A model generated the notes under the pieces. It saw only the letters and a program-made list of their open reading frames with translations, had not been told where the DNA came from and ran no database searches. A stretch of 58,846 nucleotides of DNA from contig JAFQTF010000004.1 of NCBI GenBank assembly GCA_017409205.1, positions 1 through 58,846 on the forward strand, written 5' to 3'. Made by a program: the position numbers and the translations under genes. Below, one piece after another: positions 49,119 to 57,813 of the stretch. The DNA is from Oscillospiraceae bacterium (GTDB lineage Bacteria; Bacillota; Clostridia; Oscillospirales; Oscillospiraceae). The number at the start of each line of letters is the position of its first letter. Position 1 is the first letter of the stretch.

Positions 49119-49151
49119 AAAACCTGCGAACCAAGGGTTCGCAGGTTTTTT
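49119..49151. terminator. Bidirectional terminator between wall hydrolase and pflA
   Basis: A 14-bp perfect stem AAAACCTGCGAACC/GGTTCGCAGGTTTT with loop AAG and T runs on both strands. Confidence 0.88.
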
Positions 49152-49152
49152 G

Positions 49153-49908
49153 TTATGCAGTTGCGTTTTTCTTTGCCTTCCAGTAGGCGGTGAGGATGAT
49201 CTGCTTGGCAGTCACAGCCTGTTTTCGGGTGGCAGGCTCCACGCCCTTCAGCGGGTAGGGAATGTCCAGCTCATCATATTTGCTGACGCCCATGATGTGA
49301 TAGGGCAGAACATCCAGAGCTTTTACATTGGACAGGGTGCCCAGGAAGGCGCCCAGCCGGGTCAATTGACCGGGGTCATCAGTGATCCCGGGAACCACCA
49401 CATGGCGGATCCACACCGGGATCTGCTTATCATCCAGGTACCGGGCAAAGGCCAGGATGCCGGCGTTGTCATGGCCGGTAAGGATCTTGTGGCCCTCGGG
49501 ATCGATGTGCTTGATGTCAAGCATGACCAGATCCGTCAGCGCCATCAGATCATCCAGCTTCCGGTTGTACTCGGATTCGCCGGGACGGTAGGTGATGCCG
49601 GAGGTATCCAGACAGGTGTGGATCTTTTTCTCTTTTGCCAGCCGGAACAGCTCCAGCAGGAAGTCGATCTGCATCAGGGCTTCGCCGCCGGTGACGGTGA
49701 TGCCGCCTTTGGCATAGAAGGCCTGATTCCGTTCATATTCCCGGATCAGAGACTGGGCGCTGCGCAGAGAGCCGCTGTTCATTTTCCAGGTATCCGGATT
49801 GTGGCAGTACTGGCACCGCATGGGACAGCCCTGAAGAAAAATGACAAACCGAACGCCAGGGCCGTCCACAGTGCCGAAGCTTTCTGTGGAATGGATATAG
49901 CCGTTCAT
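49153..49908 (-). CDS. pflA: Pyruvate formate-lyase activating enzyme
   Basis: A 251-residue radical-SAM enzyme that puts the glycyl radical on PFL. The CX3CX2C cluster is Cys28, Cys32 and Cys35 in QGCPMRCQYCHNPDTW; the N-terminal GYIHSTESFGTVDGPGVR is the PFL-activase signature, and GGITVTGGEAL and MLDIKHIDPEGHKILTG follow. Length is normal. It begins six bases after the glycyl-radical gene and is the last of three genes (pfl large part, glycyl-radical protein, pflA) on one transcript. Its radical target must be the separate 80-residue protein. Confidence 0.95.
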   Translation of the reverse strand: MNGYIHSTESFGTVDGPGVRFVIFLQGCPMRCQYCHNPDTWKMNSGSLRSAQSLIREYERNQAFYAKGGITVTGGEALMQIDFLLELFRLAKEKKIHTCLDTSGITYRPGESEYNRKLDDLMALTDLVMLDIKHIDPEGHKILTGHDNAGILAFARYLDDKQIPVWIRHVVVPGITDDPGQLTRLGAFLGTLSNVKALDVLPYHIMGVSKYDELDIPYPLKGVEPATRKQAVTAKQIILTAYWKAKKNATA

Positions 49909-49914
49909 AGGCGA

Positions 49915-50157
49915 TCAGATCTTCTCGTGGAAGGTACGGGAAATGACTTCGTCCTGCTGCTCCTTGGTCAGCTTCACAAAGTTAACGGCATAGCCGCTGA
50001 CACGGATGGTCAGCTGGGGATACTTTTCGGGATGGGCCTGAGCGTCCAGCAGAGTCTCTTTGGAGAAGACGTTGACGTTCAGATGATGGCCACGCTTTTC
50101 AATGTAGCCATCCAGCAGGGAAACCAGATTGTCGATCTGCTTTTCAGTAGCTTTCAT
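49915..50157 (-). CDS. Stand-alone glycyl-radical domain protein (C-terminal part of split PFL)
   Basis: An 80-residue protein matching only the C-terminus of pyruvate formate-lyase: [17 protein letters not shown], then [18 protein letters not shown] with the radical-bearing Gly55, and [14 protein letters not shown]. It resembles E. coli GrcA (YfiD), which replaces a damaged PFL end. Here, however, the neighbouring large subunit has no glycyl domain at all, so this protein is needed for any activity. The start at 50157 follows AAAGGAGGAAATCCCT. It is the second gene of the operon, ahead of pflA. Confidence 0.92.
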   Translation of the reverse strand: MKATEKQIDNLVSLLDGYIEKRGHHLNVNVFSKETLLDAQAHPEKYPQLTIRVSGYAVNFVKLTKEQQDEVISRTFHEKI

Positions 50158-50310
50158 AGGGATTTCCTCCTTTTGGGAATTCAGGGTATCTCTTACCTCT
50201 CCCTTTGGAGAGGTGCCCCGAAGGGCGGAGAGGGTATTTTTCCTCTCAGGCACCACAGTTTGGCGGTGCCTGCTCCCCCCCGGAGGGGGAGTTAAGGCAT
50301 TATGTGTGGA
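50158..50310. repeat. REP-like palindromic cluster between the two PFL genes
   Basis: The spacer holds three hairpins: ACCTCTCC-CTTT-GGAGAGGT (50195-50214), an AGGCACC/GGTGCCT stem (50249-50272) and CTCCCCC/GGGGGAG (50273-50291). The CTCTCCCTTTGGAGAGG unit with flanking GCCCCGAAGGGC is the kind of short palindrome dispersed between genes in clostridial genomes. It has no T run. It could stabilise the upstream mRNA or lower downstream expression. It is the only element of this type in the window. Confidence 0.6.
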
Positions 50311-52452
50311 TTATTCGCCGTCCAGACCTTCAAACAGGGTGGGAACATTGGCGCAGGAGTTGCACTCCAGTTCATCGGGCTCCAGACCCAGATCGCTGAG
50401 CTCCATGCCCAGATCACCAAAATCGCCCATGAACAGCTCGTCGTCCTTGCCCAGAGCGCCGGGGATGATGGAGAAGGTATTGGAGATGCCGTCCTGTGCG
50501 TCCTTGAAGCTGAGCTTGGCAACAGAGGACAGGGAAGCGATGGCACCCTTGGTATCCCGGCGGTGCATGGGGTTGGCACCGGGAGCGAAGGCTTCGCCCT
50601 TCTTACGGCCGTCGGGAGTAGAACCGGTGGCCTTGCCGTAAACCACGTTGGAGGTGATGGTCAGGATGGAGGTGGTGGGGATGGAATCGCGGTAGGTGTG
50701 ATTCTTGCGGATGTGCTCCATGAACTTGTGCAGGATCATGTTTGCCAGATTGTCCACACGGTCATCATCGTTGCCGTACTTGGGGAAGTCGCCTTCCACC
50801 TCGTAGTCAACAGCCAGGCCGGTCTCGTCACGGATGACCTTGACCTTGGCATACTTGATGGCGGACAGAGAGTCAGCAACAACAGACAGGCCGGCGATAC
50901 CGGTGGCAAACCAGCGGGTCACCTTCTTGTCATGCAGAGCCATCTGGATCTTTTCGTAGCAGTACTTGTCATGCATATAGTGGATGACGTTCAGGGTGTT
51001 GACATACACCTTGCAGAGCCATTCCATCATGGCGTCGAAGCGCTCCATGACTTCATCGTAGTCCAGATACTCGGAGGTGATGGGACGGTACTTGGGACCC
51101 ACCTGCTTTCTGGAGACCTCGTCCACGCCGCCGTTGATGGCGTACAGCAGACACTTGGCCAGGTTGGCACGGGCACCAAAGAACTGCATTTCCTTACCAA
51201 GTCTCATGGAGGACACGCAGCAGGCGATGGCGTAGTCGTCGCCGTGGGTGTAACGCATCAGGTCGTCGTTCTCATACTGTAGGGAGGAAGTTTCGATGGA
51301 CACCTTGGCGCAGTAGCGCTTGAAGTTTTCCGGCAGACGGGTGGACCACAGAACGGTCAGGTTGGGCTCAGGGCTGGGTCCCAGGTTGTACAGGGTGTGG
51401 AGATACCGGTAGGTCATCTTGGTGACGAAGTGCTTGCCGCAGGTGCCCACACCGGCCAGGGACTCGGTGACCCACTGGGGATCGCCGGAGAACAGGGCGT
51501 TGTATTCGGGGGTACGGGCGAACTTGATGAGACGCAGCTTCATGATGAAGTGGTCCACCATTTCCTGGATCTGCTCTTCGGTAAAGACGCCGTTGCGCAG
51601 GTCGCGCTCGGCATAAATATCCAGGAAGGTAGAAGTACGGCCCAGAGACATGGCGGCGCCGTTCTGCTCCTTGACAGCTGCCAGATAGCCGAAGTACAGC
51701 CACTGGATGGCTTCCTGAACGTTCTTGGCAGGCTGAGAGATATCGAAGCCGTAGGAGGCGGCCATCTTCTTCAGATCCTTCAGAGCGCGGATCTGCTCGG
51801 ACAGTTCCTCACGGTCACGGATGACTTCTGAATACATGGCAGAGTCGGTACGGTTCTTCTGCTCTTCCTTGTCAGCGATCAGATAGTCGATACCGTACAG
51901 GGCTACACGGCGGTAGTCGCCGATGATACGGCCGCGGCCATAGGCATCGGGCAGACCGGTAATGATGTGGCTGCTGCGGCACGCACGCATTTCAGGGGTG
52001 TAGGCATCGAAAACACCGGCATTGTGGGTCTTGCGGTGAATGGTGAAGAATTCCTTCACTGCGGGATCCATGGTATAGCCGTTGTCGGCACAGGCCTTTT
52101 CTGCCATGCGGACGCCGCCGTAGGGCATCATGGCACGCTTGAAGGGCTTGTCCGTCTGGAAGCCCACGATCTTTTCCTTATCCTTGTTCAGATAGCCGGG
52201 ACCATGGGAGGTGATGGTGGAAATGACGTGGGTATCCATATCCAGAACGCCACCGGCTTCCCGTTCCTGCCGGGTCAGATCCATAACCTGATCCCACAGA
52301 TCCAGAGTGTTCTGGGTGGGGCCTGCCAGGAAGGACTCGTCACCGTCGTACATGGTGAAGTTATGGCGGATAAAGCTTCTCAGGTCAATCTCGTGAACCC
52401 AGCTTCCTTCACGGAAACCGGCCCAGCCTTCATAGGGATACTGGTTTACCAT
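50311..52452 (-). CDS. pflB: Pyruvate formate-lyase large subunit lacking the glycyl-radical domain
   Basis: A 713-residue protein with the PFL barrel domain, including the catalytic cysteine pair in [24 protein letters not shown] near residue 410. It converts pyruvate and CoA to acetyl-CoA and formate. Homology to ordinary PFL stops after [12 protein letters not shown]. The last 45 residues are acidic and unrelated, with CXXC (ECNSCANVP), and the glycyl loop is missing. The loop is encoded by the next gene, so the enzyme is split. The ATG at 52452 lies eight bases after AAGGAG; the GTG at 52461 overlaps that site. A near-consensus promoter precedes it. Confidence 0.93.
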   Translation of the reverse strand: MVNQYPYEGWAGFREGSWVHEIDLRSFIRHNFTMYDGDESFLAGPTQNTLDLWDQVMDLTRQEREAGGVLDMDTHVISTITSHGPGYLNKDKEKIVGFQTDKPFKRAMMPYGGVRMAEKACADNGYTMDPAVKEFFTIHRKTHNAGVFDAYTPEMRACRSSHIITGLPDAYGRGRIIGDYRRVALYGIDYLIADKEEQKNRTDSAMYSEVIRDREELSEQIRALKDLKKMAASYGFDISQPAKNVQEAIQWLYFGYLAAVKEQNGAAMSLGRTSTFLDIYAERDLRNGVFTEEQIQEMVDHFIMKLRLIKFARTPEYNALFSGDPQWVTESLAGVGTCGKHFVTKMTYRYLHTLYNLGPSPEPNLTVLWSTRLPENFKRYCAKVSIETSSLQYENDDLMRYTHGDDYAIACCVSSMRLGKEMQFFGARANLAKCLLYAINGGVDEVSRKQVGPKYRPITSEYLDYDEVMERFDAMMEWLCKVYVNTLNVIHYMHDKYCYEKIQMALHDKKVTRWFATGIAGLSVVADSLSAIKYAKVKVIRDETGLAVDYEVEGDFPKYGNDDDRVDNLANMILHKFMEHIRKNHTYRDSIPTTSILTITSNVVYGKATGSTPDGRKKGEAFAPGANPMHRRDTKGAIASLSSVAKLSFKDAQDGISNTFSIIPGALGKDDELFMGDFGDLGMELSDLGLEPDELECNSCANVPTLFEGLDGE

Positions 52453-52504
52453 AATGATCACTCCTTGAAATAATAAGTTAGCTACAGATAACTACTAATA
52501 TAAC

Positions 52505-52532
52505 AGTATACCGATTTTCCGGGAGATGTCAA
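52505..52532 (-). promoter_or_regulatory. Promoter of the split-pfl operon
   Basis: On the minus strand TTGACA (52527-52532), a 16-base spacer and TATACT (52505-52510), a strong sigma-A-type promoter. Confidence 0.75.
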
Positions 52533-52712
52533 CAGGTGGACTCCTGCCAATTTTTACCGGATCAAGCAGACAAAACCTGCCATTATTTGGATACTTTTAT
52601 ACTATAACATATTATCGATTGGAAGGAAAGTAAAAAGACGAAAAATTTTATTAATTATAGAAATATACAATAGACTTCAGGGAAGTGAAAGATTTTGGGG
52701 CGAAAAGCGGCA

Positions 52713-53714
52713 TCAGATCACAATGGCAGACAGCAGATTGAAAATATACCCCACCAGGATGATACCGGCGGTGCAGATCCCGGCAAAAAGACCCAGAAGC
52801 TTCGGCTTGATGGCTTTGCCCAGCATTACCATGGAGGGCAGGGACAGTGTGGTGACAGCCATCATGAAGCTCAATACGACACCCAGCTGGGCACCTTTGG
52901 CCAACAGGGTTTCCGCGATGGGAACGGTGCCGAAAATGTCTGCATACATGGGCACACCGGCCAGGGTGGCCAGGATCACAGCGAAGGGATTGCGGCTGCC
53001 CAGCAGAGTGACGATCCATTGCTCCGGGATCCAGTTGTGGATCACGGCGCCGATGCCGACACCCAGCAGAATATAGGGGAAGACCTTCCGGAAGGTGTTC
53101 AGAACCTGATCTTTTGCATAGACCAGGCGATTTTTCTGGGAAAGGGAGGGGAAATCAATATCCACAGCACCGGCCTGAAAAATGAAGGATGCCACATATT
53201 GTTCCATTCTCAGCTTCTGGATCAGGGTACCGCCCAGAACTGCGATGACCAGGCCCAGCAGCACATAAACCAGAGCGATCCGAAAACCAAAAATGCCGGC
53301 AAGCAGCACAAGACTGCCCAGATCCACCATGGGGGAGGAAATCAGGAAGGAAAAGGTGACGCCCAGAGGAAGCCCGGCTCCCGTAAAGCCCATGAACAGC
53401 GGGATGGAGGAGCAGGAACAGAAGGGTGTCATGGTGCCCAGCAGAGCGGCCATGGTATTGGCTGCCAGACCGTGAAATCGGCCCAGGATCTTTTTGCTCC
53501 GTTCCGGTGGGAAGTAACTTTGGATATAGGAGATCAGGAAGATCAGGGTGCAGAGGAGAATTGTGATCTTCACCACATCGTACAGGAAAAAGTGCAGGCT
53601 TCCTCCCAACCGGGAAGTAATTTCCAGACCGGCCCGAGAAAGCAGCTGCCCCACCAGATCATGAAGCCACTGCATTCCAAGAAGCTGCTTTTGCAGAAAA
53701 TCCCAGAAATTCAT
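52713..53714 (-). CDS. ArsP/UPF0718-like permease
   Basis: A 333-residue membrane protein with about eight to nine helices of the DUF318/UPF0718 permease family. TPFCSCSSIPLFMGF in the middle has the cysteines typical of the group that includes the organoarsenical efflux permease ArsP. VPMYADIFGTVPIAE is the second conserved block. It would pump a metalloid or thiol-bound compound out. It is the last of three genes that start with an ArsR-type regulator and follows a CPDC thioredoxin by three bases, which supports a link with arsenic-like stress. The exact substrate is not provable here. Confidence 0.82.
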   Translation of the reverse strand: MNFWDFLQKQLLGMQWLHDLVGQLLSRAGLEITSRLGGSLHFFLYDVVKITILLCTLIFLISYIQSYFPPERSKKILGRFHGLAANTMAALLGTMTPFCSCSSIPLFMGFTGAGLPLGVTFSFLISSPMVDLGSLVLLAGIFGFRIALVYVLLGLVIAVLGGTLIQKLRMEQYVASFIFQAGAVDIDFPSLSQKNRLVYAKDQVLNTFRKVFPYILLGVGIGAVIHNWIPEQWIVTLLGSRNPFAVILATLAGVPMYADIFGTVPIAETLLAKGAQLGVVLSFMMAVTTLSLPSMVMLGKAIKPKLLGLFAGICTAGIILVGYIFNLLSAIVI

Positions 53715-53717
53715 AGC

Positions 53718-53963
53718 TTATCTCCCGGATTCTTTTTTCAGAAGCTTCACGATTTCCTTCTGGCTGGCGACCTTGCCGGAAACCAACAGCTTGCCGTCCA
53801 CCATCAGACTGGGGGCGGAGAGAACGCCCAGCTTCACGATTTCCATGAGGTCACCGATCTTTTCGATTTCCGCGTCCATGCCCAGCTGTTCCAGCGCAGC
53901 CACGGTGTTGTCGTGCAGACGTGTGCAGTCCGGGCAGCCGGTGCCGATGATCTTTATATTCAT
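53718..53963 (-). CDS. Small thioredoxin-fold protein with CPDC motif
   Basis: An 81-residue protein of the 'redox-active disulfide' thioredoxin family: MNIKIIGTGCPDCTRLHDN, with cysteines 10 and 13, and the cis-proline segment LSAPSLMVDGKLLVSGKV. It likely reduces disulfides or hands thiol-bound metalloid to the permease. Such small proteins are regularly beside UPF0718 permeases. It lies between the ArsR-GTPase gene and the permease, with spacings of 12 and 3 bases and an AGGAGG site. Confidence 0.88.
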   Translation of the reverse strand: MNIKIIGTGCPDCTRLHDNTVAALEQLGMDAEIEKIGDLMEIVKLGVLSAPSLMVDGKLLVSGKVASQKEIVKLLKKESGR

Positions 53964-53975
53964 GGGGATGCCTCC

Positions 53976-55253
53976 TTAATTCTTCAGCTTCATGGGAAGA
54001 CCCACATTCTCCTCCCAGGAGGAGAGGATGCCTTTGATAACTGCCGGGCCGATTTTGGAAATAAATACCAGCTGGGAGACTTCACAGGGGTCACAAGGCT
54101 TGAAGTCGATACGGCTTCCCACCAGATCCACCTGCATCCAGCCCTTGCCCTGAATGCGGAAGAAACCCTTGGAACGGTAGATACTGGGGATAATGGGCTG
54201 GAAGAAGGCGATCAGCTTATCTTTTTCCACTTCGCCCTCAAAGTTCAGGAACAGGGTCTTGGGCTTGTTTTCCTTCAGATTGATGGAGTCCTCGCCCTCT
54301 GCCCACTGGTACAGAAGCAGATCATCCTGCAGAAAATCCATGGGCAGGTGTCCCATGGTGCACGCCTCTAGACGGCAGATGGGATTGATGCAGCGGATCT
54401 TCTCCACAATGGCCTCTGCAGTGGCATCGTCCACCAGATCCCGCTTGGTAACGGCAGCCAGATGACAGTGCTTCAGCTGCCGGTTGACGGTCTCCTCGTC
54501 TTCCACCTGCTGCAGGAAATTCAGAGCGTCCACCATGCACAGAACACCGCCAAAATCAAATTTTTTGCCGGAGGCCACTTCCGCAGCATTCAGGATCTCT
54601 TCCACATTGGAAGGATCCCCCAGACCGGAGCTTTCCACAAACAGGTATTCAAAATCCAGCTGTGCCATTTCGCTGAGGGCGGCCACAAAGCTGAGTTTCA
54701 GGCAGCTGCAGAAAATGCTGCCACGGGTGATCTCGATCATTTTGATGTCGTCATTGCGCAGAATGTCACCGTCAATGCTGAGTTTGCCAAATTCATTCTG
54801 GATGACGCCGACCTTGCGGCCCTTCAGATGATCCAGAATATTCAGCAGCAGGGTGGTTTTGCCGGAGCCCAGAAAACCGGTGAGGACGTAAAGTTTGGGA
54901 TTGTTGGCCATAGGAATGTACTCCTTTTCAACTGTTTTTTTGGGATTGCAGACCGGGCAGGGAAATTCAGAGGCCCGCTCAGTGGTAATGCTTTGCAGCA
55001 GGTCCATGGCGAGGCTGCAGCCATCGTGGTTCAGGCGGTAATGGGTCCATTTGCCCTCTTCCCGTCCCTGAACGATGCCGGATTCGCACAGGATCTTCAT
55101 GTGGTAGGAAAGTGTAGACTGAGGCATGCCGGTGGCATCGATGAGCTTGCAGGCACATTGCTCGCCGGACTGCAGCAATTCCAGGATTCGCTGCCGCCGT
55201 TCATCACAGAAGGCTTTGAATATCTTGGCCCTCTGTTCGTAGATGGTTTCCAT
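53976..55253 (-). CDS. Fusion of ArsR-family regulator and CobW/COG0523 (G3E) GTPase
   Basis: About 425 residues. Residues 1-85 form an ArsR/SmtB winged helix (MPQSTLSYHMKILCESGIVQGREEGKWTHYRL in outline) with the CxC metalloid-sensing motif GEQCACKL, as in As(III)-sensing ArsR. A linker with CPVC follows. From residue 115 it is a G3E GTPase: Walker A GFLGSGKTT (126-134), ESSGLGDP and KRDLVDD. The usual GCxCC metal motif is reduced to FCSC. The ATG at 55253 is preferred over GTG 55262, which overlaps GAGGTG. At the junction an ATG (54911) is preceded by AAAAGGAG with nine bases spacing, so a separate GTPase may also be made. Confidence 0.85.
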   Translation of the reverse strand: METIYEQRAKIFKAFCDERRQRILELLQSGEQCACKLIDATGMPQSTLSYHMKILCESGIVQGREEGKWTHYRLNHDGCSLAMDLLQSITTERASEFPCPVCNPKKTVEKEYIPMANNPKLYVLTGFLGSGKTTLLLNILDHLKGRKVGVIQNEFGKLSIDGDILRNDDIKMIEITRGSIFCSCLKLSFVAALSEMAQLDFEYLFVESSGLGDPSNVEEILNAAEVASGKKFDFGGVLCMVDALNFLQQVEDEETVNRQLKHCHLAAVTKRDLVDDATAEAIVEKIRCINPICRLEACTMGHLPMDFLQDDLLLYQWAEGEDSINLKENKPKTLFLNFEGEVEKDKLIAFFQPIIPSIYRSKGFFRIQGKGWMQVDLVGSRIDFKPCDPCEVSQLVFISKIGPAVIKGILSSWEENVGLPMKLKN

Positions 55254-55263
55254 TGGAATCACC

Positions 55264-55315
55264 TCAAATCAGGATTTCTTGATTTGATGGTAACATTCAA
55301 ATCGAAAAAAGTCAA
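55264..55315 (-). promoter_or_regulatory. ArsR-type promoter/operator
   Basis: On the minus strand a promoter TTGACT (55310-55315), 17 bases, TACCAT (55287-55292). An inverted repeat TCAAATCA (55264-55271) / TGATTTGA (55280-55287) covers the start of transcription, and a third copy TCAAATCG (55297-55304) lies in the spacer. This is the usual geometry for autorepression by an ArsR protein. Confidence 0.7.
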
Positions 55316-55492
55316 TATGATACTGGATGTTAAAAAATGGCCAGCTGCCATTTTACCGTGCCATGGGAAGGGACCACCATCTGGGGAGGCAAACGCGTAT
55401 CGGCTGCGGTTTTTGCGGCTGCGCCACGGACTGCTTTTGAAACAGCGGAAGAAAATTGTTTGGGTTGCTGTATAAAAAACAGATAAGAAATA

Positions 55493-55518
55493 AAAAGCGG
55501 AGGCAAGACCTCCGCTTT
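55493..55518 (-). terminator. Terminator of the carboxylesterase operon
   Basis: AAAAGCGGAGG/CCTCCGCTTTT stem with T-rich flank on the minus strand. Confidence 0.82.
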
Positions 55519-55530
55519 TGGGATATAGAA

Positions 55531-56895
55531 TTATTCGCCTACGGCTTTGTTGGTGACCATGGTATAGGCAAGCTTCACCATGGAAGCCTTACCCATGTGG
55601 GTAGGCTTTTCACCCAGCCGCAGTACCCGCTGCTGATGCTTGTCGGATGCGATCCAGGTGGGCAGTTCGCCGCCCTTGTTGGGATTGCCGGTCCGGACGA
55701 AGTTGCAGAGGTAGCTGACCATCTGCTCGCTCAGTTCCCGGTCCTTATCCTCCATAGGCCGCCAGCAGTTATCCAGAGTGCCGAACCAGTACCACAGGTC
55801 GCTGGAGTGCCAGGCGCCGTTGTCGTCACCGGGCAGGCGGCGGTCAAAGAACCAGGCATAACTGGGTTTCTCCTGAACAGCGCACCAGTTTTTGCCCATG
55901 GCATAGATCATGGGGGGCATGATGTCCTCGCTGGTGGAGCCGCACATATAGGGGATCTGCATGTGGGCTCTGGCTTCCAGAATACCCACACCGGTGCCTG
56001 CAATCAGTTCGCCGTCCAGAACAGGGGAGATGGCTCTGCCTCCGCCCTTGATCTCTTTCTTGCAGCTCTGCCATACGGCGTACAGCTGCTCCGGGGAAAC
56101 GGTGCGGAAGGCGGCCAGATCGGCACAGCCGCAGCGTTCCATGACCGCTTTCCAGAAGGCGTAGTTCCTGTCCGGTTCAGCAGCAGACATCATCTTGGAA
56201 ACACCGCCGCCGCTGGACATGACTGCCTTGGAGAACAGGCCCTGGCTCAGGGGGCTGAGGCAGTGCTGCTGGACACTCATGGCGCCGGCGCTCTGGCCCA
56301 TGATGGTGATGGCATCGGGATCGCCGCCGAAGGAGGCAATGTTGTCTTTTACCCACCGGATGGCAGTGTGCTGGTCATACAGGCCATAGTTGCCGGTTTT
56401 TCCGGCCTCCTGCTTCAGCTCCGGCAGGCAGGCGAAGCCCAGAGGGCCAAGGCGGTAATTCAGTGTCACACCGATGATGCCCTTTGCGGGCCAGACAGGC
56501 TCATCAAAGTGCTTTTCATGGCCACAGCCGCCATTGAAGCCGCCGCCATGGATATAGACCAGAACCGGCAGCCTGTCACCTTCTTTTGCGGTGTCAGGGG
56601 CGAAGATGTTCAGGAACAGGCAGTCCTCACTGTAGGTGTAAGTCTCGCCTCTGCGGAATTCGTTGAAATAGAAGGCCTTCTCCGGCACATCCTCTTCGTT
56701 GTAGAAGGCCCGGGGCTGATAGGCACAGTTGCCGTATCGGGTGGCATTGTAGGTGCCTTCCCAGTGGGTGACCTGCTTCGGATATTCCCAGCGGCCAGCG
56801 GTGGCATACCGGATGCCCTTGTAGGCTGCGGTACCGGCCTGCTTGCCGGGGCAGCCCTGCAGCACGCCGCAGGGGGTATTTACGATATAGTCCAT
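55531..56895 (-). CDS. Type-B carboxylesterase family protein
   Basis: A 454-residue alpha/beta hydrolase of the carboxylesterase type B family. Ser202 in TIMGQSAGAMSVQ is the nucleophile, YIHGGGFNGGCG forms the oxyanion hole, and SEDCLFLNIFAP is the N-terminal family signature. The His is expected in the C-terminal part near DLWYWFGTL. No signal peptide, so it acts inside. It is the last gene of a unit with a GPH transporter and creatininase-family protein, suggesting uptake and stepwise hydrolysis of an esterified substrate. Length is slightly shorter than usual. Confidence 0.87.
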   Translation of the reverse strand: MDYIVNTPCGVLQGCPGKQAGTAAYKGIRYATAGRWEYPKQVTHWEGTYNATRYGNCAYQPRAFYNEEDVPEKAFYFNEFRRGETYTYSEDCLFLNIFAPDTAKEGDRLPVLVYIHGGGFNGGCGHEKHFDEPVWPAKGIIGVTLNYRLGPLGFACLPELKQEAGKTGNYGLYDQHTAIRWVKDNIASFGGDPDAITIMGQSAGAMSVQQHCLSPLSQGLFSKAVMSSGGGVSKMMSAAEPDRNYAFWKAVMERCGCADLAAFRTVSPEQLYAVWQSCKKEIKGGGRAISPVLDGELIAGTGVGILEARAHMQIPYMCGSTSEDIMPPMIYAMGKNWCAVQEKPSYAWFFDRRLPGDDNGAWHSSDLWYWFGTLDNCWRPMEDKDRELSEQMVSYLCNFVRTGNPNKGGELPTWIASDKHQQRVLRLGEKPTHMGKASMVKLAYTMVTNKAVGE

Positions 56896-56905
56896 GGTCC
56901 TCTCC

Positions 56906-57742
56906 TTAGTGGTTGCGGTTCCAGGCAGCGGGCATCCAGGGGTACTTCTTTTCGTTCTCCAGACCGTATTCCTCCAGCTTCCGCAGCTGCTCTACCACAT
57001 GGGGCATATTCATGTTGGCAACCATCTTGTCGATCAGCTCCACGCCCCGCTCTGCCATGGCATCCCGGGTGGCGATGTCGGGGATATCGGGGGTGGACAT
57101 GTGGTCGCCGTTTTCGCCGAAGCAGTAGCCAACGGCAGCGGACTGGTATCCCAGGTTGAACAGATCCTGGAATGCGGCACAGCTCTGGGGATTGGTGTGC
57201 TGATAGCCGGTAACCAGGGGGACGTCATCCAGCCGGTTCATGACCTTATAGGAACCCACGGTGATGGCATGGAAATCCTCCATAAAATTGGTGAGGATCT
57301 TGGCGTTCTTACCCACCTGCATCATGCAGTCCATATACAGGGCAGGAACACCGGTCTCATCATAGAAGTCCCGGATCATGGGACAGATGGTCATGTGGGC
57401 GGGGCCATGGAAGCTGAGGTATACCTGCCGCTTGAAACCCAGCCGCAGCAGGCTCCGGGCGATGGCGCCCAGATAATCGATGCCCTGACGGACAGTGACC
57501 TGCACGGTGCCCCGGCCGGAGGCAGTGGCACCGGCATAGAAATAGGGCAGGCCGGTGAGCACCAGACCATCGCAGGCTTCAGCCATTTTCAGGCAGTAAG
57601 CCTCGCTGATGACGGTCTCACAGTCCAGGGGGAAGCCGCCGTGCATTTCGGTGGTGCCTACGGGAACGATGATGATGTCATTTCTCTGGAGGTAGTCCTG
57701 AACCTCACTGTTCAGCATTTTACCAAGGATACGGGTACGCAT
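56906..57742 (-). CDS. Creatininase-family metal-dependent hydrolase
   Basis: A 278-residue protein of the creatininase/MftE superfamily, which hydrolyses cyclic or N-linked amides with two metals. Ligands lie in VPVGTTEMHGGFPLDCE, SFHGPAHMTI and GENGDHMSTPDI. The Glu-x-His in TEMHGG is the first metal site. Members act on creatinine, formamidopyrimidines or peptides; the substrate here cannot be told. Ten bases separate it from the esterase gene and 71 bases from the GPH transporter gene, and all point the same way. Confidence 0.83.
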   Translation of the reverse strand: MRTRILGKMLNSEVQDYLQRNDIIIVPVGTTEMHGGFPLDCETVISEAYCLKMAEACDGLVLTGLPYFYAGATASGRGTVQVTVRQGIDYLGAIARSLLRLGFKRQVYLSFHGPAHMTICPMIRDFYDETGVPALYMDCMMQVGKNAKILTNFMEDFHAITVGSYKVMNRLDDVPLVTGYQHTNPQSCAAFQDLFNLGYQSAAVGYCFGENGDHMSTPDIPDIATRDAMAERGVELIDKMVANMNMPHVVEQLRKLEEYGLENEKKYPWMPAAWNRNH

Positions 57743-57813
57743 AGTTTGCTCCTTTCAGAAAATGGAAGGCGGCGCAGCTGTGCCGCGCCGCCCGGAAACG
57801 GTGAAGGGTGAAA

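Noticed and set aside
50158-50310. Possible CRISPR-like repeat
   Set aside because: The hairpins differ from each other and there are no regular spacers or cas genes.
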